Assembly: GCF_022179385.1 (NCBI RefSeq)
Contig: NZ_BPQS01000001.1
Span: 248,001-312,000, forward strand
DNA: 64,000 nt
Reading direction: 5' to 3'
Source: Methylobacterium longum
GTDB taxonomy: Bacteria > Pseudomonadota > Alphaproteobacteria > Rhizobiales > Beijerinckiaceae
This document shows positions 41,564 to 50,717 of the stretch, one piece after another (positions within the stretch are counted from its first letter, which is position 1; the number at the start of each line of letters is the position of its first letter). Below the pieces are notes generated by a model. That model had not been told where the DNA came from. It saw nothing but the letters and a program-made list of their open reading frames with translations, and made no database searches. The position numbers and the translations under genes are program-made.

Positions 41564-43309
41564 TCAGGCGGCGCGCATATCGGCGAGGAAGCGCACCACC
41601 TCGGCCCGCAGCGCCTCGGCGCTGCGGCTCACACCGCTGGCGGCCGCGCCCACATCCTCCGCGACCCGGCGCGTCTCGTCGGCCGCCGTCGAGGCGGTGA
41701 TCACGGTGTCGCTCACCGCATCCGTCCCCCGGGACGCCTCCTCGATGTTGCGCGAGATGTCGTCCGTAGCGGCGCGCTGCTGCTCCACCGCCGCCGCGAT
41801 CGCGCTGGAGATCGCGTTCATCGTGCCGACCGTCCGGCCGATGGACTGAACCGCCCCCACCGCCACCGTCGTCTCGCTCTGGATCGCGCCGATCTGCGCG
41901 GTGATCTCCTCGGTCGCCTTCGCGGTCTGCCCGGCCAACCCCTTCACCTCGGCCGCCACCACCGCGAAGCCGCGGCCGGCTTCCCCGGCACGGGCCGCCT
42001 CGATGGTGGCGTTCAGCGCCAGGAGATTGGTCTGCTCGGCGATCGCAGAGATGAGCCGCACCACGTCGCCGATCTTCTCCGCCGCCCCGGCCAGGCCCCG
42101 GATCTGATGGTCGGTACGCTGGGCCTCCGTGACCGCTTGACCGGCAATCTCCGCCGACTTGATCGCCTGACCGCCGATCTCCGCGATCGAGGCGGTCAGT
42201 TCCTCGGTGGCGGCCGCCACCGTCTGCACGTTGGCCGACGCCTGCTGGACCGAGTCCGCGGCCGAGCCCGCCTGCTGGGCGGTCTCCACGGCCTTGTCCG
42301 ACATTGCCCGGCAGGCCTGCTGCATTCCGGCGGCCGCGCCGACGACCTGCTGCAGGAGCGTGTTCGCGCTCTGGTCGAAGCTGCGCGTCAGGTCCTCCAT
42401 CCAGCGGGCGCGTTCCTCGCGCCTGGTCTGCTCGGCCAGCTGCTCGACGGTCAGCGCCTGCTCCTTGAGCATGCTGTCGCGGAAGATCCCGGCCGCCGCG
42501 GCCATCCGCCCGATCTCGTCGTGCCGGCCGATTCCCGGGATCGCGAAGGTCAAGTCGCCACCGGCGAGGCGGCGCAGGGCCGCCGTGAAGGCGGCCAGGG
42601 GCTTGGTGATGCTCCGGACGAGCAAGATGCCGCCCGCGACGATCGCCAGGCAGAGCGGGACCAGCCAGACCAGTCTCGCCAGCATCTGCGCACGGCCCAT
42701 CGCGTGAATGTCGTCCACGTAGAGGGCGGAGGACACGATCCATTGCCAGGGCTCGTAGGCCAGCGAGTAGGCGACCTTGGGCGCGGGCTCGGTCTCGCCG
42801 AGCCGCGGCCAGTTATACGCGGTGAAGCCGCCGCCCCGTCGGCCGCTCTCGATCATGCGCCCGACGAAGGTCTTCATCATCGCCACGTCGTCGCGGCTCT
42901 TGGTACCCTCGATCTTCGGGTCCGGGTGGACGATGTTGCGCCCGATGTCGCCCGGGGTCGCCCCGTAGACGAAGACGTAGTTGCCGCCGTTATAGCGGAT
43001 CGCCCGCAGAGCCTCGCCGGCCTTCCGCTTCGCCTCGTCCTGCGAGATCATCCCGGCCTCGGCCTGCTTGCCGAAGGCGACGACGATGCTGTGCGCAGCC
43101 TCGACCTGGGAGCGGATCGACGTCTTGCGGCCCTCCATCATCAGATCCGTGCTGGAAAACACCTCCATTCCCAGGACAAACGTGAAAGCAAGCAAGATAC
43201 CCGCGACAAGAAAAAATATCTTTGATCGTATAGTCAGGAATGAGTATTTTATCGCTTCCGTCCGCTCGTGAAGTTCGGTTCCTCGTCTCGAGAAGAATTT
43301 CGCGATCAT
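41564..43309 (-). CDS. Methyl-accepting chemotaxis protein with sCache sensor
   Basis: A 581-residue chemoreceptor: TM1 at about 31-52, a periplasmic sCache_2-type domain ([20 protein letters not shown] region), TM2 around 225-247, HAMP, and a cytoplasmic signalling hairpin with the conserved tip [19 protein letters not shown]. Small carboxylates are common ligands for this sensor class. Start ATG 43309 fits the short cytoplasmic N-terminus; another in-frame start at 43402 is possible. Confidence 0.92.
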   Translation of the reverse strand: MIAKFFSRRGTELHERTEAIKYSFLTIRSKIFFLVAGILLAFTFVLGMEVFSSTDLMMEGRKTSIRSQVEAAHSIVVAFGKQAEAGMISQDEAKRKAGEALRAIRYNGGNYVFVYGATPGDIGRNIVHPDPKIEGTKSRDDVAMMKTFVGRMIESGRRGGGFTAYNWPRLGETEPAPKVAYSLAYEPWQWIVSSALYVDDIHAMGRAQMLARLVWLVPLCLAIVAGGILLVRSITKPLAAFTAALRRLAGGDLTFAIPGIGRHDEIGRMAAAAGIFRDSMLKEQALTVEQLAEQTRREERARWMEDLTRSFDQSANTLLQQVVGAAAGMQQACRAMSDKAVETAQQAGSAADSVQQASANVQTVAAATEELTASIAEIGGQAIKSAEIAGQAVTEAQRTDHQIRGLAGAAEKIGDVVRLISAIAEQTNLLALNATIEAARAGEAGRGFAVVAAEVKGLAGQTAKATEEITAQIGAIQSETTVAVGAVQSIGRTVGTMNAISSAIAAAVEQQRAATDDISRNIEEASRGTDAVSDTVITASTAADETRRVAEDVGAAASGVSRSAEALRAEVVRFLADMRAA

Positions 43310-43451
43310 CGGCCTAGTTCCAACTTGATGACCTTCTTTAGACTCATTCAAGCTGCCCGACAACACGTTCGTGCGAAGAAGCACGGCAGACCTCTTTCGC
43401 ACGTGAACTCAAATCCGTACAATCGACTTACACATTTGGCCCTCATTGACT

Positions 43452-43478
43452 TGGATTGGCCGACAATCGGCCAATCCA
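43452..43478. repeat. 12-bp perfect inverted repeat upstream of the chemoreceptor gene
   Basis: TGGATTGGCCGA (43452-43463) and TCGGCCAATCCA (43467-43478) pair around the loop CAA. It lies about 145 bases upstream of the chemoreceptor start and could be an operator or a transcript-end hairpin. Confidence 0.55.
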
Positions 43479-44029
43479 CGCCTGACATGATACCAATCCA
43501 ACCGCGAAAGACCGTAGCCTCGCAGGTCTCGCCCGTTGTGCCGTGCGCGGCTTCTGTGAACCCCGGACCGCGCTTCCGTTCGCGAGCGGACGGGGTCGAA
43601 CGCGAGAGGCGTCGATCAACGGTCCGCCCGATGCCGCACCCGGCACGTGCGCCCGGCCTCGCCCCGTCGGGTCGCCGCGTCTCGGGCGACGCCGGGAGCG
43701 GGACGCCGGATTGGACGGCCCGGGCGGCAGGTCGAACACCCTCGGACGGCGCAGCGGGCGCTCACCGCCGGGCCCAAAGTCTTACCGGCCTCCCGGCCGA
43801 CCGGGCGGTCGCACCCGCCGGCCCGCATCCGAACGGATGGCCGGAGGATCCGGCATTCGGCGGGATCATCCCGGCAAAGGTCGGACGGTCGGAGCGCCGT
43901 TCGGGACGTCGATGCCGGCCAAAGCCCGGGCGACGGACCGGCTTTCACGGGCGCCTCGCAATCGTCGCATCGATGTCGGGATGAAAGCGGTCCCCGGCGC
44001 GTTTACATCCTGAGAACGAGACCACCTCA

Positions 44030-44063
44030 GCCCCGCCGGCACCGCCGCGCGGGGCCTTTTCTT
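44030..44063 (+). terminator. Orphan intrinsic terminator
   Basis: GCCCCGC (44030-44036) pairs with GCGGGGC (44049-44055), with inner CGGC/GCCG pairs, followed by CTTTTCTT. The nearest forward-strand frame ending before it stops at 44013, but that frame is not convincing as a gene. Confidence 0.65.
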
Positions 44064-44237
44064 GACCTCGGCACGCCCGGTCCCCGTGGATCCGGCTCTC
44101 CGCGCCTCAGGCCCGGATGCGGCAGAGCCCGTCCGGCTCGCCGGCGCGAACCCTCCCGTGGCGCGTCGCGGGCACCTCCTCTTCACCATGCCGGATGGAC
44201 GGGTGGGCCAAAGGGGCGCGGCATCCGTTCGAGGCGC

Positions 44238-44480
44238 ATGGATACAGCGCCGCGGATGCCGAAGGACTGCATGGTTTCCAGCGGAGAGGCTCTGGCGGCC
44301 CTCCCGACTGCGGTCTTCGTGGAGCGGTGGCGCATCATCACGGGCGAACCACCGGCCGTCCTGCTGAGCTCACGGGCCGCGATGCTGGCGCTGCTCGTCG
44401 ACAGCGTGCCCCTGCCGCCGCTCCTGCCGCCGGTCCCGACCTGGGATAGGCTTGCGCCCGGCGACCGCACGGACCGCTGA
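44238..44480 (+). CDS. Small protein of unknown function (80 residues)
   Basis: Frame starting MDTAPRMPKDCMVSS with GAGGCGC just before ATG 44238; later in-frame ATGs (44256, 44271) are alternatives. The body, ALPTAVFVERWRIITGEPPA followed by a hydrophobic Leu/Pro-rich stretch and a polar tail, looks more protein-like than neighbouring frames. No signal peptide or domain is recognised. Confidence 0.5.
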   Translation: MDTAPRMPKDCMVSSGEALAALPTAVFVERWRIITGEPPAVLLSSRAAMLALLVDSVPLPPLLPPVPTWDRLAPGDRTDR

Positions 44481-44768
44481 CCGGCGCCCAGCTTCGTCCC
44501 GCTCGGGGCACCGGGTAACGGACCGGCTCATCACCGCTGAGATCGCGCGCCCCGCGGGCGGATGGGTCGGGGCCGCGCGGCGGCGCGCAGATGCGGCGGA
44601 CGACCCGCGCCCTGATGACGGGTCGCGCGGTCGAGGACGTCACGCTGAGAACGTCCCCGGTCGTGGGGCGTGACTCAATCGCTCAGGCGCCGGTCAGGAA
44701 CGCCGACCACGGGTCCCGGTTGGTCAGGTCATACCGGCATCAGCCGGCTCCCGTGATTTGAGAGTACC

Positions 44769-44951
44769 ATGACCCATCGCAGCGTACAGTCCGCCCTGCT
44801 CGCCCTCGCCCTCGTCGCCGGCAGCGCCGGCATGGCCATGGCGCAGAGCACGCCCAACGGCAACACGTCCACGTCCGGCGCCCCGGCCGGCGACAGCAGC
44901 ACCGGGAACGGCGCCACCGGCAGCGGCGCGGCGCCCAGCGGCAAAAACTGA
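44769..44951 (+). CDS. Small secreted Ser/Gly/Asn-rich protein
   Basis: A 60-residue product with a signal peptide (MTHRSVQSALLALALVAGSA, cut near MAMAQ). The mature tail is about 35 residues of Ser, Thr, Gly, Asn and Ala with no cysteines, so it is likely disordered. A terminator hairpin follows directly. The function is unknown. Confidence 0.65.
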   Translation: MTHRSVQSALLALALVAGSAGMAMAQSTPNGNTSTSGAPAGDSSTGNGATGSGAAPSGKN

Positions 44952-44971
44952 GCTCTGCCCTCGCCGAAGTC

Positions 44972-44996
44972 GCCCGCCCGGTCTGCCGGCGCGGGC
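44972..44996 (+). terminator. Hairpin terminator after the small secreted protein gene
   Basis: GCCCGC with an inner CCGG/CCGG pair and closing GCGGGC form a stem with one bulge, followed by TTCTTC, about 20 bases past the stop. Confidence 0.6.
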
Positions 44997-45040
44997 TTCT
45001 TCACGGACCGCCCTACCCGGCGCGGTGCCGCCGGTCGCGC

Positions 45041-45373
45041 TCAGCAGCTGAGACGACGGCCCTCGGCCATGCCGACCTTCCGGTAGTGGAACAGGCCGGA
45101 TTTGACCGCTCCGCTGATGACGGCCCGGCGCACATCGGGATTGCAGCGCAGGTACTCCTGCTCGTCGAAGGCGTAGTCGCCCCGCTGGCCACGCGAGCCT
45201 CGGTCATAGTCGCGATCGTAATCGCGGCGGTCGCGGTCGCCGTAGCCCCGATCACGGGAGCCGTACTCGCCGCGGTCGTAGCCGTAATCGCGCCCGCCAT
45301 AGGGTTGTGCCAGTGCCGGAGCGACTCCGCTCAGCAGCGCAAGGCCCAGCACGGTCGCTGACATCACTTTCAT
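45041..45373 (-). CDS. Secreted Tyr/Gly/Asp/Arg-rich protein
   Basis: A 110-residue product with a signal peptide (MKVMSATVLGLALLSGVAPALAQ). A low-complexity middle of Arg-Asp-Tyr-Gly repeats (YGGRDYGYDRGEYGSRDRGY) is followed by a folded-looking C-terminus with two cysteines (YLRCNPDVR and EGRRLSC). AGGA precedes ATG 45373. The function is unknown. Confidence 0.75.
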   Translation of the reverse strand: MKVMSATVLGLALLSGVAPALAQPYGGRDYGYDRGEYGSRDRGYGDRDRRDYDRDYDRGSRGQRGDYAFDEQEYLRCNPDVRRAVISGAVKSGLFHYRKVGMAEGRRLSC

Positions 45374-45627
45374 ATCACATTCCTCTTCGTCGAGAGCAGG
45401 AAACGCGTTCGGCGCCAAGTGGTTCGACGGGGTGTGCTCTACGCGAAACCTTGCGCCCCGCCCAACCGTCCGCTCACCTGCATGCCTGCCCGCGGCACCT
45501 CCTGCGGCCGCCGCCCCCGCCCGAGCCCTTGAGGGGCCGCTTGCGTGCGTTCACCCGGCAGAAGCGCGTAGGTCTGGCCGGATGTCCGCGGCCGGCCGAG
45601 GCTGGTTGGCTGGCGTGCGCCGAGGCC

Positions 45628-45930
45628 TCAGCGCGTCACCGCCTCGATGTCGTCCTCGTAGATCGAGTCCGGCTGGCAGGCGTGCCAGTCCTTCTTCTCG
45701 TCGGCCTGACCCTTGCGGCCCCAGCAGTAGCCGGCCTGGGCCAAGCGCCCGCTCAGCCGGTCGCGAAGCCGGCACTGCTCCCTGATGACGGCGGGATCCC
45801 CGGATCCCTCGCAGGCCTGGACGGCCTTCGCCTCCGCCGCCAGCAGCTCTGGAACGGTCGGCCGTTGCTGTTGGGCCTGCGCGCCACCGGCAGCGACGAC
45901 GAGGGCGAGGGCGAGGGCGGTCGTGCGCAT
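45628..45930 (-). CDS. Exported protein of unknown function (100 residues)
   Basis: Signal peptide MRTTALALALVVAAGGAQAQ. The mature part has four cysteines (VQACEG, REQCRLR, GYCWGRK, WHACQPD), so probably two disulfides in a small periplasmic helical protein. ATG 45930 begins the signal; the frame upstream is not protein-like. No family is recognised. Confidence 0.75.
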   Translation of the reverse strand: MRTTALALALVVAAGGAQAQQQRPTVPELLAAEAKAVQACEGSGDPAVIREQCRLRDRLSGRLAQAGYCWGRKGQADEKKDWHACQPDSIYEDDIEAVTR

Positions 45931-46035
45931 CCCGGCACGATAGCGGGCGGAACGGCGCTGTCGAGTTCGATTGTCCCGTCGGCCGGGAACGCCACGGATC
46001 GTGGAACGTAGCCCTGAGGAATGGAGGCGCACATC

Positions 46036-46194
46036 ATGGACCAAGCGGACACCCCGATGCCGGGGGAGGATCCCGGCGCACTGATCGAGGATCCCTCCCG
46101 CCTCGATGAGATCGAGCCATCGCCCAAGCCGGAGACCTCCGTGCCGGAGGAGGACGACCCCGCGGTGAAGGATACCGAGGTTCAGCCGACCTGA
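46036..46194 (+). CDS. Small acidic protein (52 residues)
   Basis: Starts MDQADTPMPGEDPGALIEDP with GGAGG eight bases before ATG 46036; the in-frame ATG at 46021 is too close to its own GAGGA. The product is Glu/Asp/Pro-rich, strongly acidic and probably disordered. It is divergent from the exported protein gene. The function is unknown. Confidence 0.55.
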   Translation: MDQADTPMPGEDPGALIEDPSRLDEIEPSPKPETSVPEEDDPAVKDTEVQPT

Positions 46195-46529
46195 CGGGCC
46201 GGCCGGACCGCAGAGGGCGGGGCGGTCCTGAGACCGGGCCCACCCGCGGCTGCTCGGTGGCCCGGCAGACACCTGTCCGGCCCCATCGATCGACCGGACC
46301 GTCGTGGCGCGGCTGATGCCGGTCGGAACGGCTGGCCCAGGGGGGCTGGTGAGACCGGATGCCTCCCCCACCGAGCGGATCGTCCCGCGAGCAGGTCGTG
46401 TCGGCGGGGGAGATCTCGATCAAGCCCTTGTCGTCCCGGCCATGACGGCGTGCGGCTGACCGGAACGGCTCGGAGGCCCCAGCATCTCTGCCCGGGGCCC
46501 CCGTCCTGGACCAGAACGTGGCGCCGGCG
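46195..46529. other. Intergenic stretch, no gene recognised
   Basis: About 335 bases between the small acidic protein and the Gly-rich protein gene. A GGCCCC/GGGGCC pair near 46475-46500 could be a weak hairpin ending the Gly-rich gene's transcript. Nothing else is recognised. Confidence 0.35.
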
Positions 46530-47270
46530 TTACGGGCAGTTGTGCCGGCGCCCATCGTTGCCGAGGTAGGTGCCGGTGCGCTGATCGTACGAGCGGAAGC
46601 GCTGGATGCAGTAGCTGACCGAACCGTCCGACGTGACCTCCGTCCCGGTCGTGCCGGCATCTGGTCCGTAACCGGCCGGCGCGTAGCCGGACCCGTAGCC
46701 GGCGGGCGCGTAGCCATACCCGGCCGGCCCGTAGTCGCCGCCGTAATAGTCGTCCCCGAAGGCGCCGTAGCCGTAGCCCAGCCCTGCGCCGGCGAGCCCG
46801 AGGCCGACACCCAGCCCCAGACCGCCGTAGCCGTAACCGCGGCGGAAGCCGCGTCCCGCGAAGCCCCGATGGCCCACGAAGCCGGCGTTGCGGAAGCCCT
46901 GATTGCCGGCGATGCCCCGGCCGGCCAACCCCGCGCCTGCCACACCGACACCGCCGACGCGCGTGCCGCCGACGCCGAGACCGCCCCCGATCCCCCGCCC
47001 GGCAAGACCGCCGCGGAATCCGCCGGCCGTAAGCCCGTTGCCGCGGACGCCACCGGCAGCACCTAGGGCGCCACCCCGGAAGCCGCCCCCGAGAGCGCCG
47101 CCACGGAAGCCGCCACCCACGCCACCTCCGTGGAAGCCGCCCCCGAAGCCGCCGCCGCGGAAGCCGCCACCGCCGAAGCCACCGCCGCCGAAGCCCCGGG
47201 CATCGGCCGCGGCCGGGATCAGCGCCAGACCGCCGATGATCGTCGCGGCCGTCAGTATTGCTCGGTTCAT
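46530..47270 (-). CDS. Secreted glycine-rich protein with BA14K-like C-terminus
   Basis: A 246-residue product: signal peptide (MNRAILTAATIIGGLALIPA, cut near AADA), about 150 residues of GGGF/GGA/RGG-type repeats, a Tyr/Gly-rich stretch, and a short folded end CIQRFRSYDQRTGTYLG followed by GRRHNCP. That end matches the BA14K family of alphaproteobacterial surface proteins and holds the only two cysteines. ATG 47270 has AGGA upstream; a GTG lies one codon earlier. Confidence 0.85.
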   Translation of the reverse strand: MNRAILTAATIIGGLALIPAAADARGFGGGGFGGGGFRGGGFGGGFHGGGVGGGFRGGALGGGFRGGALGAAGGVRGNGLTAGGFRGGLAGRGIGGGLGVGGTRVGGVGVAGAGLAGRGIAGNQGFRNAGFVGHRGFAGRGFRRGYGYGGLGLGVGLGLAGAGLGYGYGAFGDDYYGGDYGPAGYGYAPAGYGSGYAPAGYGPDAGTTGTEVTSDGSVSYCIQRFRSYDQRTGTYLGNDGRRHNCP

Positions 47271-47699
47271 CACGTCCTGTCCCTTCTCAGAAAAGTCTCT
47301 GATGAGACAACACGACGGCGGCCGAGTTGGTCCTGCTTCACTCTGTCCGGGCGCGGCCGGACGCTCCTGGGATCGAGGATCGATGCGGCAGAGCCCACGT
47401 CCCTGGGTCTCCCGTCAGGGTGACGCCTCACCTCCGCCGCGGTGACGGCACGCAGCGGCACGGGGCGCCCTGCGGCGACGCGCCGATCGTCGGCCCCACC
47501 GTCCAGTCCCGACATCCGATCTTAGCCAACAGACTCGACGCCACCTGGCCGGCGTGGGCGACCGGACGCGCCCGCGTCATGATCGCGGTTGGACGGGAGA
47601 GGGGGTGCGCGATCCGACGATGTCGTGATCTTTCGCCGGAGCGAAGACCCTCGCCTGGGCGAGGGCGCCGGACGCATGGCGCGCCCGCTGTCGCGCCCT

Positions 47700-47830
47700 C
47701 ACCCCTTTTGCGACCCCCGCACGGGCCGGAGGTCCGGGTTACGCGGTGGACCCGGTGATCTCCGGTGACGACGACCGGGCCGTGATACCCGTCGGCCCAT
47801 CGTCCCGCGCGCCCGACGATAATCCCCACC
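47700..47830 (-). pseudogene. Diverged integrase N-terminus remnant (left copy)
   Basis: The reverse strand reads GIIVGRAGRWADGYHGPVVV followed by HRVHRVTRTSG, which aligns with the better-preserved remnant at 50.4-50.6 kb (GTIVERARQNGSTGYHASIV, HRETRTFDRR). That pattern is the N-terminal arm-binding region of tyrosine-recombinase integrases. No catalytic core follows, so this is a broken remnant. It sits at the left side of the motAB segment, in the same relative position to a dusA-promoter-like sequence as the right copy. Confidence 0.45.
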
Positions 47831-47962
47831 TCGCCCCAAATGGTAACGTGTGGGGCGGAGCCGGTACAGCAAAGCTGTCCCGCAAGGGATCCGAGGCCGG
47901 GAGGCAGCGCGACGGGGTTCAGCACGGGAGCGACGACGAGGGGCCGGCGAGCCGGAAGAACC
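47767..47962. repeat. Left copy of a ~200-bp duplication of the dusA promoter
   Basis: Aligns over its length with 50507-50717: GACGACGA..CGTGATACCC, CGGAGCCGGTAC..C, GGATCCGAGGCC and GAGCGACGACGAGGGG-type blocks appear in the same order in both. The right copy leads into dusA; this left copy ends with GCCGGAAGAACC, resembling the first dusA codons, but leads into no dusA frame. Diverged direct repeat flanking motAB. Confidence 0.6.
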
Positions 47963-48137
47963 AGATGAGCGCTCCGGGTTTCTGCCGGTCCGTCCTCCTG
48001 CGGCAATCATCGGAGCAGACGCCGTCGACGCGCCCCGGCCGCGACTCTCAACTCGCCGTTAACCTTATTTAGTGATTTGCCAGTTCATTGGTAGCTTCGC
48101 GCGGGCTGTACCTGCCGCCGCGGAAGGATAGCAGATT

Positions 48138-49001
48138 ATGCGGCTGATCGTCGGCACATTGATCGTCTTCGCCTGCGTCTTCGGCAGCTACGCGGCGATG
48201 GGTGGCCACCTGGAAGTTCTTTGGCAGCCGTTCGAGTTCGTCATCATCCTCGGTGCAGCGATCGGTGCCTTCATCATCGGCAACACCGGGCCGGTGCTCA
48301 AGGCCGTGCCCGCCATGTTGGCCACGCTGGTGAAGGGCCCCAAATACAACCAGCAATCTTATGTCGAACTGCTGGGGATGCAGTACTCATTGTTCAAGCT
48401 TGCGAAGCAGAAGGGTCTGATGGCGATCGAGCCGCACATCGAAGATCCGGGCCAGTCGACGCTGTTCAACGCCTTCCCGACCTTTGCGGCGAACCATCAC
48501 GCGGTTGAGTTCGTCTGCGACTATATGCGGATGGTGACGCTGGGCGCCAACAATGTCCACGAGATCGACGCTCTCATGGATGAGGAACTGGAGACGCACC
48601 ACCAGGAGCGGGAGCGTGTCGTCTCGGCCATGCAGTTGCTGGCCGACGGAACGCCGGCGCTCGGCATCGTCGCCGCCGTGCTTGGCGTGATCAAGACGAT
48701 GGGGGCGATCAAAGAGCCGCCGGAGGTGCTGGGGCATCTGATCGGCGGCGCGCTCGTCGGCACCTTCTTCGGCGTCTTCGTCGCCTATGGCTTCTTCGGG
48801 CCCATGGCGCAGTCGCTCAAGAGCCTCTTCGAGGCAGAGTCCAAATACTACCTTTCACTCAAGGCGGGTCTCCTCGCCCACATCGGCGGCCAGCCGCCGG
48901 TGATGGCGGTCGAATTTGCCCGCAAATCCCTGATGAGCGACGTCCGCCCGACCTTCAACGAAGTGGAAGCGGCAACCGCCGCCCTGCCCGCCCAGCTCTG
49001 A
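48138..49001 (+). CDS. motA: Flagellar motor stator protein MotA
   Basis: Proton-channel subunit of the flagellar stator; 287 residues with four helices. Begins MRLIVGTLIVFACVFGSYAAM; the large cytoplasmic loop (about 55-165) and the TM3-TM4 region (LADGTPALGIVAAVLGVIKTM ... LVGTFFGVFVAYGFFGPMA) are intact. AAGGA precedes ATG 48138 after an AT-rich upstream region. Its sequence is visibly less GC-rich than most of the window, and it lies between integrase remnants, suggesting transfer. Confidence 0.95.
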   Translation: MRLIVGTLIVFACVFGSYAAMGGHLEVLWQPFEFVIILGAAIGAFIIGNTGPVLKAVPAMLATLVKGPKYNQQSYVELLGMQYSLFKLAKQKGLMAIEPHIEDPGQSTLFNAFPTFAANHHAVEFVCDYMRMVTLGANNVHEIDALMDEELETHHQERERVVSAMQLLADGTPALGIVAAVLGVIKTMGAIKEPPEVLGHLIGGALVGTFFGVFVAYGFFGPMAQSLKSLFEAESKYYLSLKAGLLAHIGGQPPVMAVEFARKSLMSDVRPTFNEVEAATAALPAQL

Positions 49002-49023
49002 TCCAGCCACCAGCAGAAACTCG

Positions 49024-49896
49024 ATGACCAAGCCCGTCCAGCCGATCATCATCAAGAGGGTCAAGAAGGCCGCTCATGGACACCACGGCGGGGCCTGGAA
49101 GATCGCCTATGCGGATTTCGTGACCGCCATGATGGCGTTCTTCCTGCTGATGTGGCTGATCAGCATGACGACGCAGGAGCAGAAGGTCGGTTTGGCGGAA
49201 TACTTCGCGCCGGCGGCTTTGAGCCCCGCAACCAGCGGCGCCGGCGGGATATTGTACGGCACCGCCCTCGACACGTCGGGCAACAAGGCGTCCACGCCCC
49301 GCGACGCGGCGAGGGGCGCTGCCGAGCAGGAGAACAAGGTGCGCCCGACCAGCCCGGGCCGCGCCAGCGATGTCGATGCCAGCCGCCCGGTGGCCGACGT
49401 GCAGGCCGACTACAGCGCCATAGCCAGCCTCCGGCAGGCGCTGCAGAAGATGCCCGACATTGCCGAGTTGTCGCGCAACATCGTGATCGAGCAGACCAAG
49501 GAGGGCGTGAACGTCTCCCTCGTGGACGAGGACGGCCGCTCCATGTTCCGCGAGGGCTCTGTCGACCCCTACGACCGCACCCGTCGCGTGCTGGAGGCGC
49601 TCGCGCCCGCCCTGCGCCGGCTGCCCAACCGGCTGTCCATAACCGGCTACACGGCCGCCGCGCGCCCGGGCTCTGCGCGGGTCGACGAACCCTGGACCCT
49701 CACCGCCGGGCGTGCGCTCGCCGTGCGCGAGATCCTCGGGGGTGCCGGTGTTCCCAAAGACAACTTCGCCTCCGTGGTGGGGCGCGCCGACACCGAGCCG
49801 GTTTTCCCCGACAATCCCTACCTCGCGCCGAACCGACGGGTGACGATCACCCTGCTCAACGCGAGCCCGCCAGTGCCGCCGAACCTTTTTCGCTGA
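49024..49896 (+). CDS. motB: Flagellar motor stator protein MotB
   Basis: Peptidoglycan-anchored stator partner of MotA; 290 residues. A short basic N-terminus leads to the single helix AYADFVTAMMAFFLLMWL with the essential aspartate, then a linker and an OmpA-like domain. In that domain the usual GHTD-like segment reads GYTAAARPG. The gene follows motA by 22 bases, so the two form an operon. Cargo of the presumed island. Confidence 0.93.
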   Translation: MTKPVQPIIIKRVKKAAHGHHGGAWKIAYADFVTAMMAFFLLMWLISMTTQEQKVGLAEYFAPAALSPATSGAGGILYGTALDTSGNKASTPRDAARGAAEQENKVRPTSPGRASDVDASRPVADVQADYSAIASLRQALQKMPDIAELSRNIVIEQTKEGVNVSLVDEDGRSMFREGSVDPYDRTRRVLEALAPALRRLPNRLSITGYTAAARPGSARVDEPWTLTAGRALAVREILGGAGVPKDNFASVVGRADTEPVFPDNPYLAPNRRVTITLLNASPPVPPNLFR

Positions 49897-50194
49897 CGAG
49901 GCGGTGCCTCGCCGCCGGGGACCACAACGGCCCAATCGCCGTCGACGCCGCCCATCATCGTGGCGCGTCAGGCGCTGTGCGCAGGACCGCAAGCCGCCTC
50001 GTCGCTCCTGGCGCGCGTGGTTGAGGCGGAGCGGGCAGCCTACGGACGGGCCAAGCGTGTCCGCGCCGCGCCGCGCCGAGGCGGCCGGATCACGACGCGG
50101 CGACGCAAGCTGGTATCGCCAGCGCGCCGCACCTGGATGCATCAGGCCGCCGGACTCAGAGCCTTCGAGAAGGGCTCGGACCGGCGTGACCGGT

Positions 50195-50587
50195 TCAGCT
50201 CCGAATGTCGTCTTGCCCTGCTGCAAGAGTACCCTGCGGCAAGAGCAACAGGGCCTGCGTGTCGTACCCGCAGCCTGCCGGGTTATGAGCCTCGCCGACA
50301 TGGGATGCGGAACTCACCATCTTGGCATTCGGCCGGCCTCGGCGTGGCCTCTCTGATCCCGACGCGGCGAGCGTCGGATCCTCGGGTTTCGCTTGGCCGA
50401 GGGTGCCGGGCGCGTGGCGTTCCTTCCCCCGCGTCCGGATCCAGGCCGCGGCCGCAGCGCGCCGGTCGAAGGTCCGGGTCTCGCGATGAATCGTCCCGTC
50501 CCTTTTGACGACGATCGAGGCGTGATACCCCGTCGATCCGTTTTGCCGCGCGCGTTCGACGATGGTCCCCCTCGCGCGCGCGCGCAA
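50195..50587 (-). pseudogene. Tyrosine-integrase N-terminus remnant (right copy)
   Basis: The frame starts near TTG 50587 and reads RGTIVERARQNGSTGYHASI, then HRETRTFDRRAAAAAWIRTR, the N-terminal arm-type-binding region of phage/island tyrosine integrases. After about 55 residues similarity is lost and no core-binding or R-H-R-Y catalytic domain follows. It points away from dusA, immediately upstream of its promoter; dusA is a known target of a dedicated integrase family. Confidence 0.6.
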
Positions 50588-50717
50588 CGGTACAGCAGGA
50601 AGCGGAGCCGGTACGGCGTTGCTGTACTTCCATCAATCCGAGGCCCGTTGAGTTCACCGAGGCCCGACGAGGTACAGCACGAGAGCGACGGCAAGTGACT
50701 GGCGGACCGAAAGAACC
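50507..50717. repeat. Right copy of the duplicated dusA promoter segment
   Basis: Partner of 47767-47962. It covers the start of the integrase remnant, the dusA promoter and its first codons. It contains three GTACAGCA-type octamers (about 50590, 50621 inverted, 50669), a possible operator. Confidence 0.6.

Larger units (their letters stand above)
43310..44237. other. Gene-poor region with hairpin and orphan terminator
   Basis: About 930 bases without a convincing gene. The first 200 bases are AT-richer and contain a perfect 12-bp hairpin (43452-43478). The rest carries open but composition-biased frames. A strong intrinsic terminator lies at 44030-44063 on the forward strand with no recognised gene before it, so an unannotated short transcript may end there. 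Confidence 0.45.

Noticed and set aside
47499..47508. Ten-base match (inverted) to the dusA GACTGGACGG core as a possible second attachment site
   Set aside because: Too short to be meaningful in this GC-rich sequence and in the wrong orientation.
49897..50194. Open forward frame after motB
   Set aside because: Arg/Ala-rich with no domain; more likely decayed island sequence than a gene.
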